Shown here: positions 55,989-64,000 of the stretch, piece by piece
Layout of the letters: every line of letters starts with the position of its first letter
Numbering within the stretch: position 1 is the first letter of the stretch
Source: an uncultured Oscillospiraceae bacterium
GTDB taxonomy: Bacteria > Bacillota > Clostridia > Oscillospirales > Acutalibacteraceae
DNA length: 64,000 bases
Assembly (NCBI GenBank): GCA_900541975.1
Contig: UQLR01000005.1
Location: forward strand, 62,001-126,000
Direction of reading: 5' to 3'
Program-made: the position numbers and the translations under genes
Notes under the pieces: generated by a model
Database searches by the model: none
What the model saw: only the letters and a program-made list of their open reading frames with translations
Told to the model about the DNA's origin: nothing

Positions 55989-57725
55989 TTATTTGTTAAT
56001 ATCCCATTGCGCATATTGGCCGTAGTGGCCGGTTGCAAGGTCAAAAGCGTCTTTTTTGACCTTTTGGCCATCTATATAATATGCGGCGTTTTCTTCGCCG
56101 CTACCGTTGGCAACAATCTTATAGGTTTGGGAATCGGCCGTATATTTGCCGTCTTTATATGCGTTAAAGGAGAACTCCGTGGTTTGGGACGCACCGTTTT
56201 CAGACACGTAATTTTCACATAACACCACGTTGCCGGTGGTGTTGTCCATATAAATATCCAGCCGGCAGGTTTTGCTGCTGTCGGTTGCGGCAAAAAAGGC
56301 GGTGGAGCGTTTGATTTCGCCGCCGGTTTCTTTTGCAATATCAATCTGGCAGCTGCGCCCACCTGTATAATACAGCAAAAGCTCGTTTGTGCCGTCGCCG
56401 TCTGCATCGATGGCCTTGCTGGCATACAACGCAAGCGCCGTGCCGTTTTCGGCCTGAATGGTTTGGTCCTTAATGGAATCCAGATAGCGGGATAACGCTT
56501 CTGAATTGCTCCGGACCGTCACCTGAACGCTGCACACGGCCCCGGAAAGGCAGGATAAAACGCCCTGCACTTCGCAGCTGCCGGCATTTTTGCCGGTGAC
56601 TACGCCGTTTTTGTTGACGGCGGCCACCGCTTTGTCGGAGGTTGTCCATTCTATACGGTTTAAATAAACCTCTTCAAGCCGCACCACAGGCTGCGCCTTT
56701 TCGTACTTGCCCTGCGCGACGGTGATCGTCCGGTTGGCCCAGTCGGTAAACGCAGGATAATTTTCCCCCAGTGCGGAAAGGGCGGAAAGGTACGTTTCTT
56801 CGGTTGTATTGCCGCCGTCTATGGAAAAGGTTCCGGAAAGCGGGACGTTTTCGCCGTCTTTATAGCGGTAGACGTCCGTCATGGTTTGGACGGAAGAAAG
56901 CGTGCCGCTCGACGTGCTGTAGAGCGTAACGGTTCGCTTGCCTTGCGTGCCGCTGTTTTGGATAGCGGTGGATTTTATATAGAAGGCAGATGTTTCACCT
57001 GTGCAGACGGTTTCACTGTACGAGGTGTTTGGCTGCTCTAAAAGCGAGGAAAAGCTTTCAAAGGTTTTAAGAGAAACGGGTTTGCCGTTTTGCAGTGTGA
57101 CGACCTCTACCGCGGTAATGGAGGCGCCGATCTGGTATTTGAGCAGCAGCACGTAATGCCCGTCTGTCCCCTGGTTTGTGATTCTGCACTGCACCAGATT
57201 GACGGTCTGCGTTTTTTTGTCGCCATAAGAAACTTTGCGGCTGGAGGGGATTTCCAGCAGATAGTCGTTTAAAAGTTTGATTTCGTCGATTCGTTCGTCT
57301 GTAATGGTAAGCTTATATTCCGCCGTGGCTTTTTTATTGGCGGATGCAACGGCGGTGATGGTGCATTCGCCCGCAGACAGAGCCGTTACTTTGCCTGTGC
57401 TGTCCACAGAAGCCACGTTCGGGTTGGAGCTTGTAAACGAAAGCTCCCGATTTTTGGCGTTTGCAGGGACGATAACGGGGTTGAGCGCAAGTGTTTCGCC
57501 CCGCTTTAGCGCGCCGGGTGTTTTTTCAGCCTGCAGGGCCTGTACATCTGCAGAGGCAGACGGCTGCGTGGCGGGTTCGGTGGGCGCCTGCGTTGGGGTC
57601 TGCACAACGGAAACAGAAGCGATCAGCCTTCCTGCAAGCGTGGGATTGAACAGGAAAACACCCACGGCTGTCAGGGAAAGGACAGCCAGGCAAATAAAGG
57701 TGATAATTGCCGCCTTATGTTTCAT
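55989..57725 (-). CDS. Membrane-anchored protein with Big2 (bacterial Ig-like) domains
   Basis: A 578-residue protein. An N-terminal membrane segment (about 8-28) is followed by a Thr/Pro/Ala linker. A Big2 domain follows near residues 65-145 (LSFTSSNPNVASVDSTGKVT, ALSAGECTITAVA) and a second Ig-like stretch near 355-415 (WTTSDKAVAAVNKNGVVTGK). The rest is unclassified beta-rich sequence. Big2 proteins are usually cell-surface proteins for adhesion or wall interaction. It has its own promoter upstream. Confidence 0.82.
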   Translation of the reverse strand: MKHKAAIITFICLAVLSLTAVGVFLFNPTLAGRLIASVSVVQTPTQAPTEPATQPSASADVQALQAEKTPGALKRGETLALNPVIVPANAKNRELSFTSSNPNVASVDSTGKVTALSAGECTITAVASANKKATAEYKLTITDERIDEIKLLNDYLLEIPSSRKVSYGDKKTQTVNLVQCRITNQGTDGHYVLLLKYQIGASITAVEVVTLQNGKPVSLKTFESFSSLLEQPNTSYSETVCTGETSAFYIKSTAIQNSGTQGKRTVTLYSTSSGTLSSVQTMTDVYRYKDGENVPLSGTFSIDGGNTTEETYLSALSALGENYPAFTDWANRTITVAQGKYEKAQPVVRLEEVYLNRIEWTTSDKAVAAVNKNGVVTGKNAGSCEVQGVLSCLSGAVCSVQVTVRSNSEALSRYLDSIKDQTIQAENGTALALYASKAIDADGDGTNELLLYYTGGRSCQIDIAKETGGEIKRSTAFFAATDSSKTCRLDIYMDNTTGNVVLCENYVSENGASQTTEFSFNAYKDGKYTADSQTYKIVANGSGEENAAYYIDGQKVKKDAFDLATGHYGQYAQWDINK

Positions 57726-57792
57726 AGCAAGGTTCCTTTCAAAAATAAACTTCCAAAAACGGCAAACGCGTTATCTGGAAGGCGCTGTTTTT

Positions 57793-57820
57793 ACTATATT
57801 GTTTCCGCAGCTTCTGTCAA
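57793..57820 (-). promoter_or_regulatory. Promoter of the Big2-protein gene
   Basis: On the minus strand: TTGACA (57815-57820), 16-bp spacer, TATAGT (57793-57798), about 67 bp before the start codon. The gap 57726-58004 is otherwise AT-rich and shows no gene. Confidence 0.7.
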
Positions 57821-58004
57821 TTATAAATTTATTATAAATTGCCGGAGGGCGCAGGTCAACTAAAAATCGTCAAATCTCTTGCTAAAATTGTTCCATCAAC
57901 GCCAAAAAAGAGAAAAAATGGTTTTTTTTACTGTATTTTACAGAAGAAACCAGCACTCTAAATAAAAGGGAGATGGGCAGGCTGTGGAAAAGGAAAAATC
58001 TTTA

Positions 58005-58034
58005 TAAAAAAGGCGGACAGAAGATCTGTCCGCC
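58005..58034 (-). terminator. Terminator of the deacetylase gene
   Basis: On the minus strand: stem GGCGGACAGA/TCTGTCCGCC with a 3-nt loop, then TTTTTT. Confidence 0.85.
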
Positions 58035-58060
58035 GGGTTTGTATCTTTTTTCTTATGCAG

Positions 58061-58903
58061 TTATCTGTTGCTATGGCTTTGGGAGCTGCTTTCCTTTTTG
58101 GAAGAAACAGAGCCGGAGGGGTTTGTGCTTAAAGGCGCAGCGTCTGTGTGCATGCGCCCCTCGTGGTCTGTGGTATAGCTGCCTTTTAACAGGATTTGGG
58201 AGATCGGCACGATTTCGTACCCTTGCGCGCGGATGGCTTCTATAATCATTGGGAGCGCTTGTGGTGTGTTTTTTGCACCGTTGTGCAGCAGGATAATGCT
58301 TCCGGGTGAAAGATTTTTCTGAATGCGGTCTACCATCTGCTGGGGCGAAGGATCTTTCCAATCGAGACTGTCGATATCCCATTGCACGCAGTACATATGG
58401 ATGCTGTTGACCGTTTCGACCAATGCGTTGTTGTAATCGCCGTAAGGCGGCCGGAACAGGGTGGGGCGTACGCCTGTGATCTTTTCAATTTTGTCGTTGC
58501 AGCCGTTGAGCTCCTTAAGCATATCCTCCCGGCTCTGCTGCGGCATATGCGCGTGCGTGTCGGAGTGATTGCCTACGTCGTGCCCGGCGTCGTGAATTGC
58601 TTTTACGGAATCGGGGTATTTATCCACCCATTCTCCCACAAGAAAAAAGGTGGTTTTTACGTTATATTCGTCCAGCGTATCCAGAAGCCCCTGCGTTTGC
58701 TCGTTCCCCCAGGCGGCGTCAAACGATATGCTTACAACTTTTTCTTCCTGTTCCACACAATATATGGGAATTTTCCTTGTGGTTGTGGACGCCGTTATAA
58801 CGCCATTGTAGCTGGACATGCAGACAGACAGCGCAAGAGCTCCCACAAGCAGACAGCAGCCAATAATTAAAAGCCGTTGCTTTGTTAAAACAAAAAATTT
58901 CAT
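58061..58903 (-). CDS. Polysaccharide deacetylase (PdaB-like)
   Basis: A 280-residue NodB-fold enzyme with an N-terminal membrane anchor (about 8-28). Motif 1 VVSISFDAAWG near 54 has a single Asp where many deacetylases have DD. Motif 2 GNHSDTHAHM near 112 holds the His ligands, and motif 3 FRPPYGDYN is near 148. The end is a Ser/Lys-rich tail. It resembles sporulation-linked PdaB-type proteins that act on wall glycans. It is followed by its own terminator, so it forms a short operon. Confidence 0.87.
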   Translation of the reverse strand: MKFFVLTKQRLLIIGCCLLVGALALSVCMSSYNGVITASTTTRKIPIYCVEQEEKVVSISFDAAWGNEQTQGLLDTLDEYNVKTTFFLVGEWVDKYPDSVKAIHDAGHDVGNHSDTHAHMPQQSREDMLKELNGCNDKIEKITGVRPTLFRPPYGDYNNALVETVNSIHMYCVQWDIDSLDWKDPSPQQMVDRIQKNLSPGSIILLHNGAKNTPQALPMIIEAIRAQGYEIVPISQILLKGSYTTDHEGRMHTDAAPLSTNPSGSVSSKKESSSQSHSNR

Positions 58904-58959
58904 AAAGACTCCCCCTTATACATAAATGTATGCGGAGGAATGGCTGCAGATGATTTAAT

Positions 58960-60216
58960 TTAAGAATTTACGCTGGTAGCGATTACATCATACATGCCGA
59001 ACATGGGAACAACAATGGAAATTACAACGGTTGCCACTACAATTGCTATGAGTACAGTTAAAACAGGCGTTATAGCGCCTGTCAGGCGTTTGGTGGATTC
59101 GTCCGCCTGCTGTTCGTACATATCCGCCATTTTGCGCAGGGAGTCGGAAAGCATGCCGCTTTCTTCGCCAACGCGGATCATGGAAACAAGCAAAGCGTCA
59201 AACACAGGATACCGCGACATGGCTACGTTGATGGGTGTGCCGATCTTTACATCCTCAATAATCTGGTTCATACAGTCTTTCATATATGCGTTTGCAATTA
59301 CATCCCTTGCAAGTTCCAGCGCTTTTAAAATGCGGATGCCCGCGTCTGTAAGCGTAGCCATTATACGACAAAAGCGCGCAATATGGGAAATACGTATGAC
59401 CTTGCCGATTAATGGGATCTTTAGCTGTATACGGCTCCACCACATGCGAAAGCTTTCGTTGTATTTGTATAAGCACCGCAGCCCAATAACGAGCGCGGCA
59501 ATGACAAGAAGAATTATGTACCAATGGTTGATCAGTACATTGGAAACGCTCACCGTAAACTGTGTGATAGTCGGAAGTTCGGCGCCAAAGCTGCTAAAAA
59601 GAACGGAAAAGGAAGGAATGACCAGCACGGACAGGACAATCATCAAAATAATTGTAAGACCCAGCAGAAAGACGGGATAAGCCAAAGCGGTTTTTATCTT
59701 GCCAAAAAGGGCAATTTCTTTTTCTAGGATGGAGGCGCACTGGGAAAAAGAAAGATCTAACCGTCCGTTTGCCTCGCCGGCCTGTATAATGTTGACGACG
59801 ATATTGGGAAAGGTTTTGAACCTGCTCATGGCGGTGGACAACGGTACGCCGCTGTAAAGTTCTTTTGTAATTTCTGTAAGAATCCTGCGCAGATTTTTGT
59901 CTGATTCCGTATCGATCATGACCTCCATAGCCATAGAGAGAGGAATCCCTGCTTTCATCATCAGGCCCATTTGGTGCATCATCGCAAGCATGCGTTTTTT
60001 TCTGATTTTTGTATCATGGACGTCTTTCGTGTTAAGCTCCCGTTCCCAAATGCTTTTGCCGGCGTTGATTTCGGCAGGGTCCTGCAGCTGCGTGACCGAA
60101 AGGGCCGTAAAGCCGCGCGAACGCAGGTTTTTCCTGACTTCGTCGCGGGAGCCGGCGGTCATTTCGCCCTTGTATTTTCTGTTTTTGCTGTTGACGGCGA
60201 TATAGGTATATTTCAA
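58960..60216 (-). CDS. pilC: Type IV pilus inner-membrane platform protein PilC
   Basis: A 418-residue GspF/PilC-family protein: a cytoplasmic N-terminal part (MLAMMHQMGLMMKAGIPLSM near 84) and two repeated T2SSF domains, each with the LTRMGEASGRLD-like pattern (IIQAGEANGRLDLSFSQ; MIRVGEESGMLSDSLRKM). Three membrane segments are present (about 185-210, 235-255 and 390-412). It forms the platform through which PilB and PilT act on the pilin stem. Last gene of the pil cluster. Confidence 0.9.
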   Translation of the reverse strand: MKYTYIAVNSKNRKYKGEMTAGSRDEVRKNLRSRGFTALSVTQLQDPAEINAGKSIWERELNTKDVHDTKIRKKRMLAMMHQMGLMMKAGIPLSMAMEVMIDTESDKNLRRILTEITKELYSGVPLSTAMSRFKTFPNIVVNIIQAGEANGRLDLSFSQCASILEKEIALFGKIKTALAYPVFLLGLTIILMIVLSVLVIPSFSVLFSSFGAELPTITQFTVSVSNVLINHWYIILLVIAALVIGLRCLYKYNESFRMWWSRIQLKIPLIGKVIRISHIARFCRIMATLTDAGIRILKALELARDVIANAYMKDCMNQIIEDVKIGTPINVAMSRYPVFDALLVSMIRVGEESGMLSDSLRKMADMYEQQADESTKRLTGAITPVLTVLIAIVVATVVISIVVPMFGMYDVIATSVNS

Positions 60217-60222
60217 GCCAGA

Positions 60223-61317
60223 TCACCTCTGCTCCGGATAAAGTGAAATATTTGGATATGGCGGCATGTCTGCGGCGGACGGACTGTTTGTATGAAGGCT
60301 GTACCGCCGTGCCGTTTCCGGCGTAATATAGCCGTTTTCCAAAAGAAGCTGGATGCTTGCATTTCTGGTAAGCATCCCTGTGTTTTTATTAAGCTGGATG
60401 ATCTGGTCAATTTGCGCAGTTTTATTTTCACGGATCAGGTTTGCGACTGCAGGGTTTACAAACATCATTTCAAATGCGCCAATCTGTCCGGGAATGTCCG
60501 CTCGGGGAAGGAGCCTTTGTGAAACAACCGCTTTGAGTGTGGTGGAAAGCTGGCCAAGTACCTGCTGCTGCCGGCTTTCCGGGAACAGGTCGATCATACG
60601 GTCGATTGCTTTTGCCGCACCTTCCGTATGTAAAGTGGAAAAAACAAGGTGTCCTGTTTCGGCGGCTGAAAGAGCCATAGTCATAGATTCCAGATCCCGG
60701 ATTTCGCCAATTAAAATAACGTCCGGATTTTCACGCAGAACTGCGCGCAGTGCAGTAGAATAGCTGAGACTGTCTGTCCCGACCTCACGCTGGTTAATCA
60801 TACAACGGATTGGCGTGTGGATATATTCAACGGGGTCTTCAATTGTAACAATATGCAGACAGCGTTTTTTGTTCATTTCGTGGATCAAGGCTGCAAGCGT
60901 TGTGGTTTTTCCGCTGCCTGCAGGGCCTGTTGCAAGCACCAGACCTTCTTGTAAATTTAATATTTTACCAATAGAAGCAGGAAGGTTCAGCGTGTTGATT
61001 TCGGGCGGTTGTACGTGAATGATGCGCATAACAAGCGTAGCGCCGTTGCGCTGGTGAAACGCATTGATGCGGAAACGGCCAAAGTCTTTTATATTTGCGG
61101 CGGCGTCTATATCGCCTGTTTCCAGAAAGCGGGTATAATATGCAGGCGGCAGCACTTGCCGGATGCAGTTCAAAACTTCTTCATCGGTTAAAAGCGGATG
61201 GCCTTCTGGAAAACAGATTTTTCCATGTATGCGCAGAGCGGGCCTGTTGCCCGCGGCGCAATGGATATCTGATGCACCGGCGATTACAGCCTCACGGATA
61301 AAAGCGTAAAAATCCAT
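60223..61317 (-). CDS. pilT: Type IV pilus retraction ATPase PilT
   Basis: A 364-residue ATPase. The Walker A motif GPAGSGKTTT is near residue 130, the Asp box MTIEDPVEY-like VTIEDPVEYIH near 157, Walker B VILIGEIRDLESM near 203, and HLVFSTLHTEGAA near 226. The pattern and length fit PilT, which powers pilus retraction and twitching. It stands between pilB and pilC. Confidence 0.92.
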   Translation of the reverse strand: MDFYAFIREAVIAGASDIHCAAGNRPALRIHGKICFPEGHPLLTDEEVLNCIRQVLPPAYYTRFLETGDIDAAANIKDFGRFRINAFHQRNGATLVMRIIHVQPPEINTLNLPASIGKILNLQEGLVLATGPAGSGKTTTLAALIHEMNKKRCLHIVTIEDPVEYIHTPIRCMINQREVGTDSLSYSTALRAVLRENPDVILIGEIRDLESMTMALSAAETGHLVFSTLHTEGAAKAIDRMIDLFPESRQQQVLGQLSTTLKAVVSQRLLPRADIPGQIGAFEMMFVNPAVANLIRENKTAQIDQIIQLNKNTGMLTRNASIQLLLENGYITPETARRYSLHTNSPSAADMPPYPNISLYPEQR

Positions 61318-61343
61318 AGCTTTGCAACCCCCTTATTTTTTGT

Positions 61344-63035
61344 TTAAAGAATGTCGTCGTTTATAGCAGCGTTCAGCATCGTTGCAATGGAAATTGTGCC
61401 GTTAAGAACAAGCCGCCTTAAATTTTCGAGCATGGGAAGCATGCCTTCTTTAAGCGCAATTTCGTTAATGTGCGCGGTGCTTTCACCCGCGTGGATTGCA
61501 GCCCGGATTGGGGCGGTAACGCGCATAATTTCATGTACAGCGGTTCGCCCCTTTACGCCGGTACGATTGCATTTATCGCAGCCCTTCTCGCGGTAAATTT
61601 TTTGTTTTGTTCCCGGAGGCAGACCAAGAAAACGAAGTTCGTCTTCGCTTGCATAATAGGCTTCACGGCAGTTCAGGCACAGCTTACGGACAAGGCGTTG
61701 TGCAACGATACCCAGCACTGCAGAGGTCACCATAAAAGGCGCGACGCCCATATCCACCAAACGTATAATGGAGCTTGCGGCACTGTAGGTATGCAGAGTG
61801 GACAGAACCAGATGTCCGGTAATAGCAGCACTGGAAGCGATTTCGGCTGTTTCGCGGTCACGGATTTCACCGATCATGATGACATCCGGGTCCTGTCTCA
61901 GAATAGAGCGCAAAACGTTTGCAAAGGTGAGGCCGGCCTTGTCGTTGATATCCACCTGGGTAATGCCGGGAAGAATCATTTCGACAGGGTTTTCGACCGT
62001 GACAATATTGATATCGTCGCGCTGTATTTCTTTCAGTGCGGTGTATAGAGTTGTTGACTTGCCCGAACCTGTTGCGCCTGTAAGCAAAATAATGCCGCGG
62101 TTGCTTTTCAGAAGAGATTCAAAAACGGCGAGATTTTCCGGCAAAAAACCAATGCCATGTTTATCCATAGTAATACCAAGCGCCGTGGTGATACGGATCA
62201 CGACCTTTTCCCCAAAAACGCTCGGCAAAACGGAAATACGCATGTCTACATCTGTATTGCCGGCCCGGTAACGTATACGCCCATCTTGTGGAAGACGTTT
62301 TTCGGCGATGTTCATCCCGCCGATAAATTTGATACGACTGGTTACAGAAGGGATCAAATCCGGCCCGGTTTCCAGATATTGGATCAGTCTGCCGTCAATG
62401 CGAAAACGGATGACCATTTTCTTTTCCATAGGTTCAATATGAACGTCGCTGGCTTTCATGTAGACGGCCTGCTCAATCATATTGTTGACAAAACGGATGA
62501 TGGGTTGGTCTTCCGATAAGATATTTATGGCATTTTGTTCTTCGTTTTGCCCTTTTGACATTTGCGCGCTGACAAATTCCTGCGCTTCGCTGAACGCTTT
62601 TTTGGCTGCGTACAGTTCCCGCTGTTTTTCCAGGATGGAAGAGGACTCAGCCAGGACGGCATGGATCCGATGACGGGTATAATTACCCAGAGTATTGATC
62701 GCCTTATAGTCAAGCGGGTCGGACATGGCGACAGTCAGGGATTTGTTGTCAAATGCAATTGGAATAATATGATTGGAAACAGAAATATTTTCGGGCACGA
62801 TTTCTGATATTTCCGGGTCGATCTCCACATTTTGCAGATCTATATACGGCATGGAAAACTGCTGGGCCAGCGCCCTGCAAAGTGTTTGTTCAGAAATATA
62901 CTTTTCCTCTGTCAGAATTTCGCCGATGCGTTTTCCTGAATATTTCTGTTTATCCAGGCACCGCTGTAAAATGTCGGGGGTGATTGCGCCGGACGCAATC
63001 AGAATTTCACCAAGCTTAAGATGGGATGTTTTCAT
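61344..63035 (-). CDS. pilB: Type IV pilus assembly ATPase PilB
   Basis: A 563-residue GspE/PilB-family ATPase. An N-terminal MshEN-like domain (LGEILIASGAITPDILQRCL) may bind a nucleotide such as c-di-GMP. Walker A GATGSGKSTT is near 321, VTVENPVEMIL near 347, Walker B VIMIGEIRDRETA near 391. A four-cysteine zinc site is seen (CLNCREAYY, then CDKCNRTG near 480). It drives pilus extension. Same operon as pilT and pilC. Confidence 0.93.
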   Translation of the reverse strand: MKTSHLKLGEILIASGAITPDILQRCLDKQKYSGKRIGEILTEEKYISEQTLCRALAQQFSMPYIDLQNVEIDPEISEIVPENISVSNHIIPIAFDNKSLTVAMSDPLDYKAINTLGNYTRHRIHAVLAESSSILEKQRELYAAKKAFSEAQEFVSAQMSKGQNEEQNAINILSEDQPIIRFVNNMIEQAVYMKASDVHIEPMEKKMVIRFRIDGRLIQYLETGPDLIPSVTSRIKFIGGMNIAEKRLPQDGRIRYRAGNTDVDMRISVLPSVFGEKVVIRITTALGITMDKHGIGFLPENLAVFESLLKSNRGIILLTGATGSGKSTTLYTALKEIQRDDINIVTVENPVEMILPGITQVDINDKAGLTFANVLRSILRQDPDVIMIGEIRDRETAEIASSAAITGHLVLSTLHTYSAASSIIRLVDMGVAPFMVTSAVLGIVAQRLVRKLCLNCREAYYASEDELRFLGLPPGTKQKIYREKGCDKCNRTGVKGRTAVHEIMRVTAPIRAAIHAGESTAHINEIALKEGMLPMLENLRRLVLNGTISIATMLNAAINDDIL

Positions 63036-63068
63036 ATGGTTTTGTTGCTCCTTTACAACGGAATCGTT

Positions 63069-63830
63069 TTACAGGCCAAGCAGCTGCAAATACCATCCGA
63101 CAAAATGATAAACAGGTGTGCGCAAAAGAATCAGCAACGCGCAGCCTGCGCAAATGTACGGCCCCATGGGCAGGTAAAACCCGCTTTTGACCTTCTTTGT
63201 CGCCAGTAAAAAAAGAATGTGAAAAAACGCTGTGAACAATAAAATAATAAAACTCAGAAAGACGGCCGGAAAGCCAAGTAAAATTCCAAGCGCGCCAAAA
63301 AGCTTTACATCACCAAAACCGATCCCGTCCTTTTTGTAAAGCGCACGGCTGAAAAGGTTTAAGAGAAGAAAAAGCGCAGCCCCACAGACGCTGCCTGCAA
63401 GCGGCGACCACCAGCTGGTAATAAAAAACTGGCCGGAGAGCAGGTCGCATACGGCGCCGACAGTACAAAGCAGGGCAAGTGCAGCGTTAAACTGATCGGG
63501 AATAATGGTATATTCCCTGTCGCTCAGCGCAATCAGGAGCATAAGTATCATGGCCAGGCATAAAAAAACGCTGTACAAGCATACCCCGTATATGAAAAAA
63601 CACAACGCGTTACAAACACAAAGCAAAACCGTGCAGGGAATCCCAACGCGCCGGTAGGAAAAGCGCACGCCGCATGCAGTCTTTGGAGAGGGGGATTCTC
63701 CATAGTCGCAAAACCAGGAGGCCGGTGCACGGTTACAAAAAAGAAACGCAAGATAGACGATCCCGGCTGTAGCCAATACGATCAGTACAAGGCCGACGGT
63801 AAAAGCGGCGGAAGATGGACGGTACATCAT
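63069..63830 (-). CDS. pilD: Prepilin peptidase PilD (type IV, A24)
   Basis: A 253-residue membrane protein with about seven hydrophobic segments. Two aspartate motifs define the aspartyl protease: ALSDREYTIIPD near residue 103 and GIGFGDVKLFGALG (GxGD) near 182. It cleaves and methylates prepilins. The N-terminal cysteine-rich methylase region of long PilD forms is reduced. Its start overlaps the stop of the upstream partial gene. Confidence 0.9.
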   Translation of the reverse strand: MMYRPSSAAFTVGLVLIVLATAGIVYLAFLFCNRAPASWFCDYGESPSPKTACGVRFSYRRVGIPCTVLLCVCNALCFFIYGVCLYSVFLCLAMILMLLIALSDREYTIIPDQFNAALALLCTVGAVCDLLSGQFFITSWWSPLAGSVCGAALFLLLNLFSRALYKKDGIGFGDVKLFGALGILLGFPAVFLSFIILLFTAFFHILFLLATKKVKSGFYLPMGPYICAGCALLILLRTPVYHFVGWYLQLLGL

Positions 63831-64000
63831 GCTGCTGTATCTGTAGACGAGGGCGTTTGCGCCTGTGCAGAGGGGGCCTCCGCCTGAAAGTAATAAAGTG
63901 TAATATTCATAGAAGTGTTCAGGTCGCCCCTTGCAACAGTAACACCGTTTTGGCTGTCTGTCTGGGCAACGGTTGAAAAATTAAGCGTACGGATGTAGTA
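63827..64000 (-). CDS. Partial gene upstream of pilD (C-terminus only)
   Basis: 57 codons of a minus-strand gene run off the window end. The seen part contains RTLNFSTVAQTDSQNGVTVA and MNITLYYFQAEAPS, a beta-rich end followed by a Thr/Ser/Ala tail. Place at the head of the pil operon suggests a PilO-like or other pilus assembly protein. The stop overlaps the pilD start by 2 bases. Too short for a firm call. Confidence 0.5.
   Translation of the reverse strand, partial: YYIRTLNFSTVAQTDSQNGVTVARGDLNTSMNITLYYFQAEAPSAQAQTPSSTDTAA

Overview
The window is a Gram-positive, Clostridia-type chromosome (Bacillota; probably a gut Oscillospiraceae/Ruminococcaceae relative) carrying one complete prophage of about 47 kb. 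Pointers to the host are strong AGGAGG-type ribosome sites, the rpsO-pnp pair, a PdaB-like polysaccharide deacetylase, a DHHW-family protein and a Gram-positive pilB-pilT-pilC-pilD type IV pilus cluster. The species call is an inference. The prophage is more GC-rich than its flanks, and its genes are almost all on the + strand and densely overlapped.

Host left flank (1-2938): trpS, a membrane-anchored DHHW/SGNH protein, a bidirectional terminator, and a tRNA-Thr(CGT) gene on the minus strand with its own promoter. Host right flank (50024-64000): a HTH regulator, rpsO, pnp, a possible frameshifted small gene, then on the minus strand an esterase, a zinc-dependent phospholipase C-like protein, a Big2-domain surface protein, a polysaccharide deacetylase and the pilus genes pilC, pilT, pilB, pilD plus one partial gene.

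Prophage (about 2939-50023). I find no tyrosine or serine integrase. Instead an IS30-family DDE transposase lies at the extreme right end. The prophage ends carry an imperfect inverted repeat with a perfect 11-bp core at mirror-image distance from a 14-bp direct repeat of the host. The insertion point lies just upstream of the tRNA-Thr promoter. The first gene at the left end is a stand-alone copy of the transposase's N-terminal DNA-binding region. This suggests a transposable phage that uses an IS30-type transposase.

Phage layout: early/replication genes (3.3-18.8 kb: DnaQ-like exonuclease, SleB-like hydrolase, ERF annealing protein, SSB, DnaD-like initiator, helicase loader, RecU-like resolvase, three DNA methyltransferases, late regulator); an intergenic control/packaging zone (18.8-20.1 kb) with six 10-bp iterons and a T-depleted tract; a lambda-like head module (GpA-type terminase, portal, ClpP-type protease with nested scaffold, gpD, gpE); a contractile P2/Mu-like tail module (sheath, tube, chaperone with -1 frameshift site, tape measure, X, D, V, W/gp25, J, I); a diversity-generating retroelement (DGR); lysis genes; and a lysogeny module with repressors.

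The DGR has a template repeat (42860-42970), an Avd-like gene, a reverse transcriptase and two variable repeats. One is in the adjacent C-type-lectin-fold protein (41261-42403). The other is about 37 kb away in a second FGE-sulfatase-fold protein in the early region (4842-6170). Both variable repeats differ from the template almost only at template adenines (13 of 25 in each). The reverse transcriptase is split by one in-frame TGA, so the present copy may be inactive or read through.
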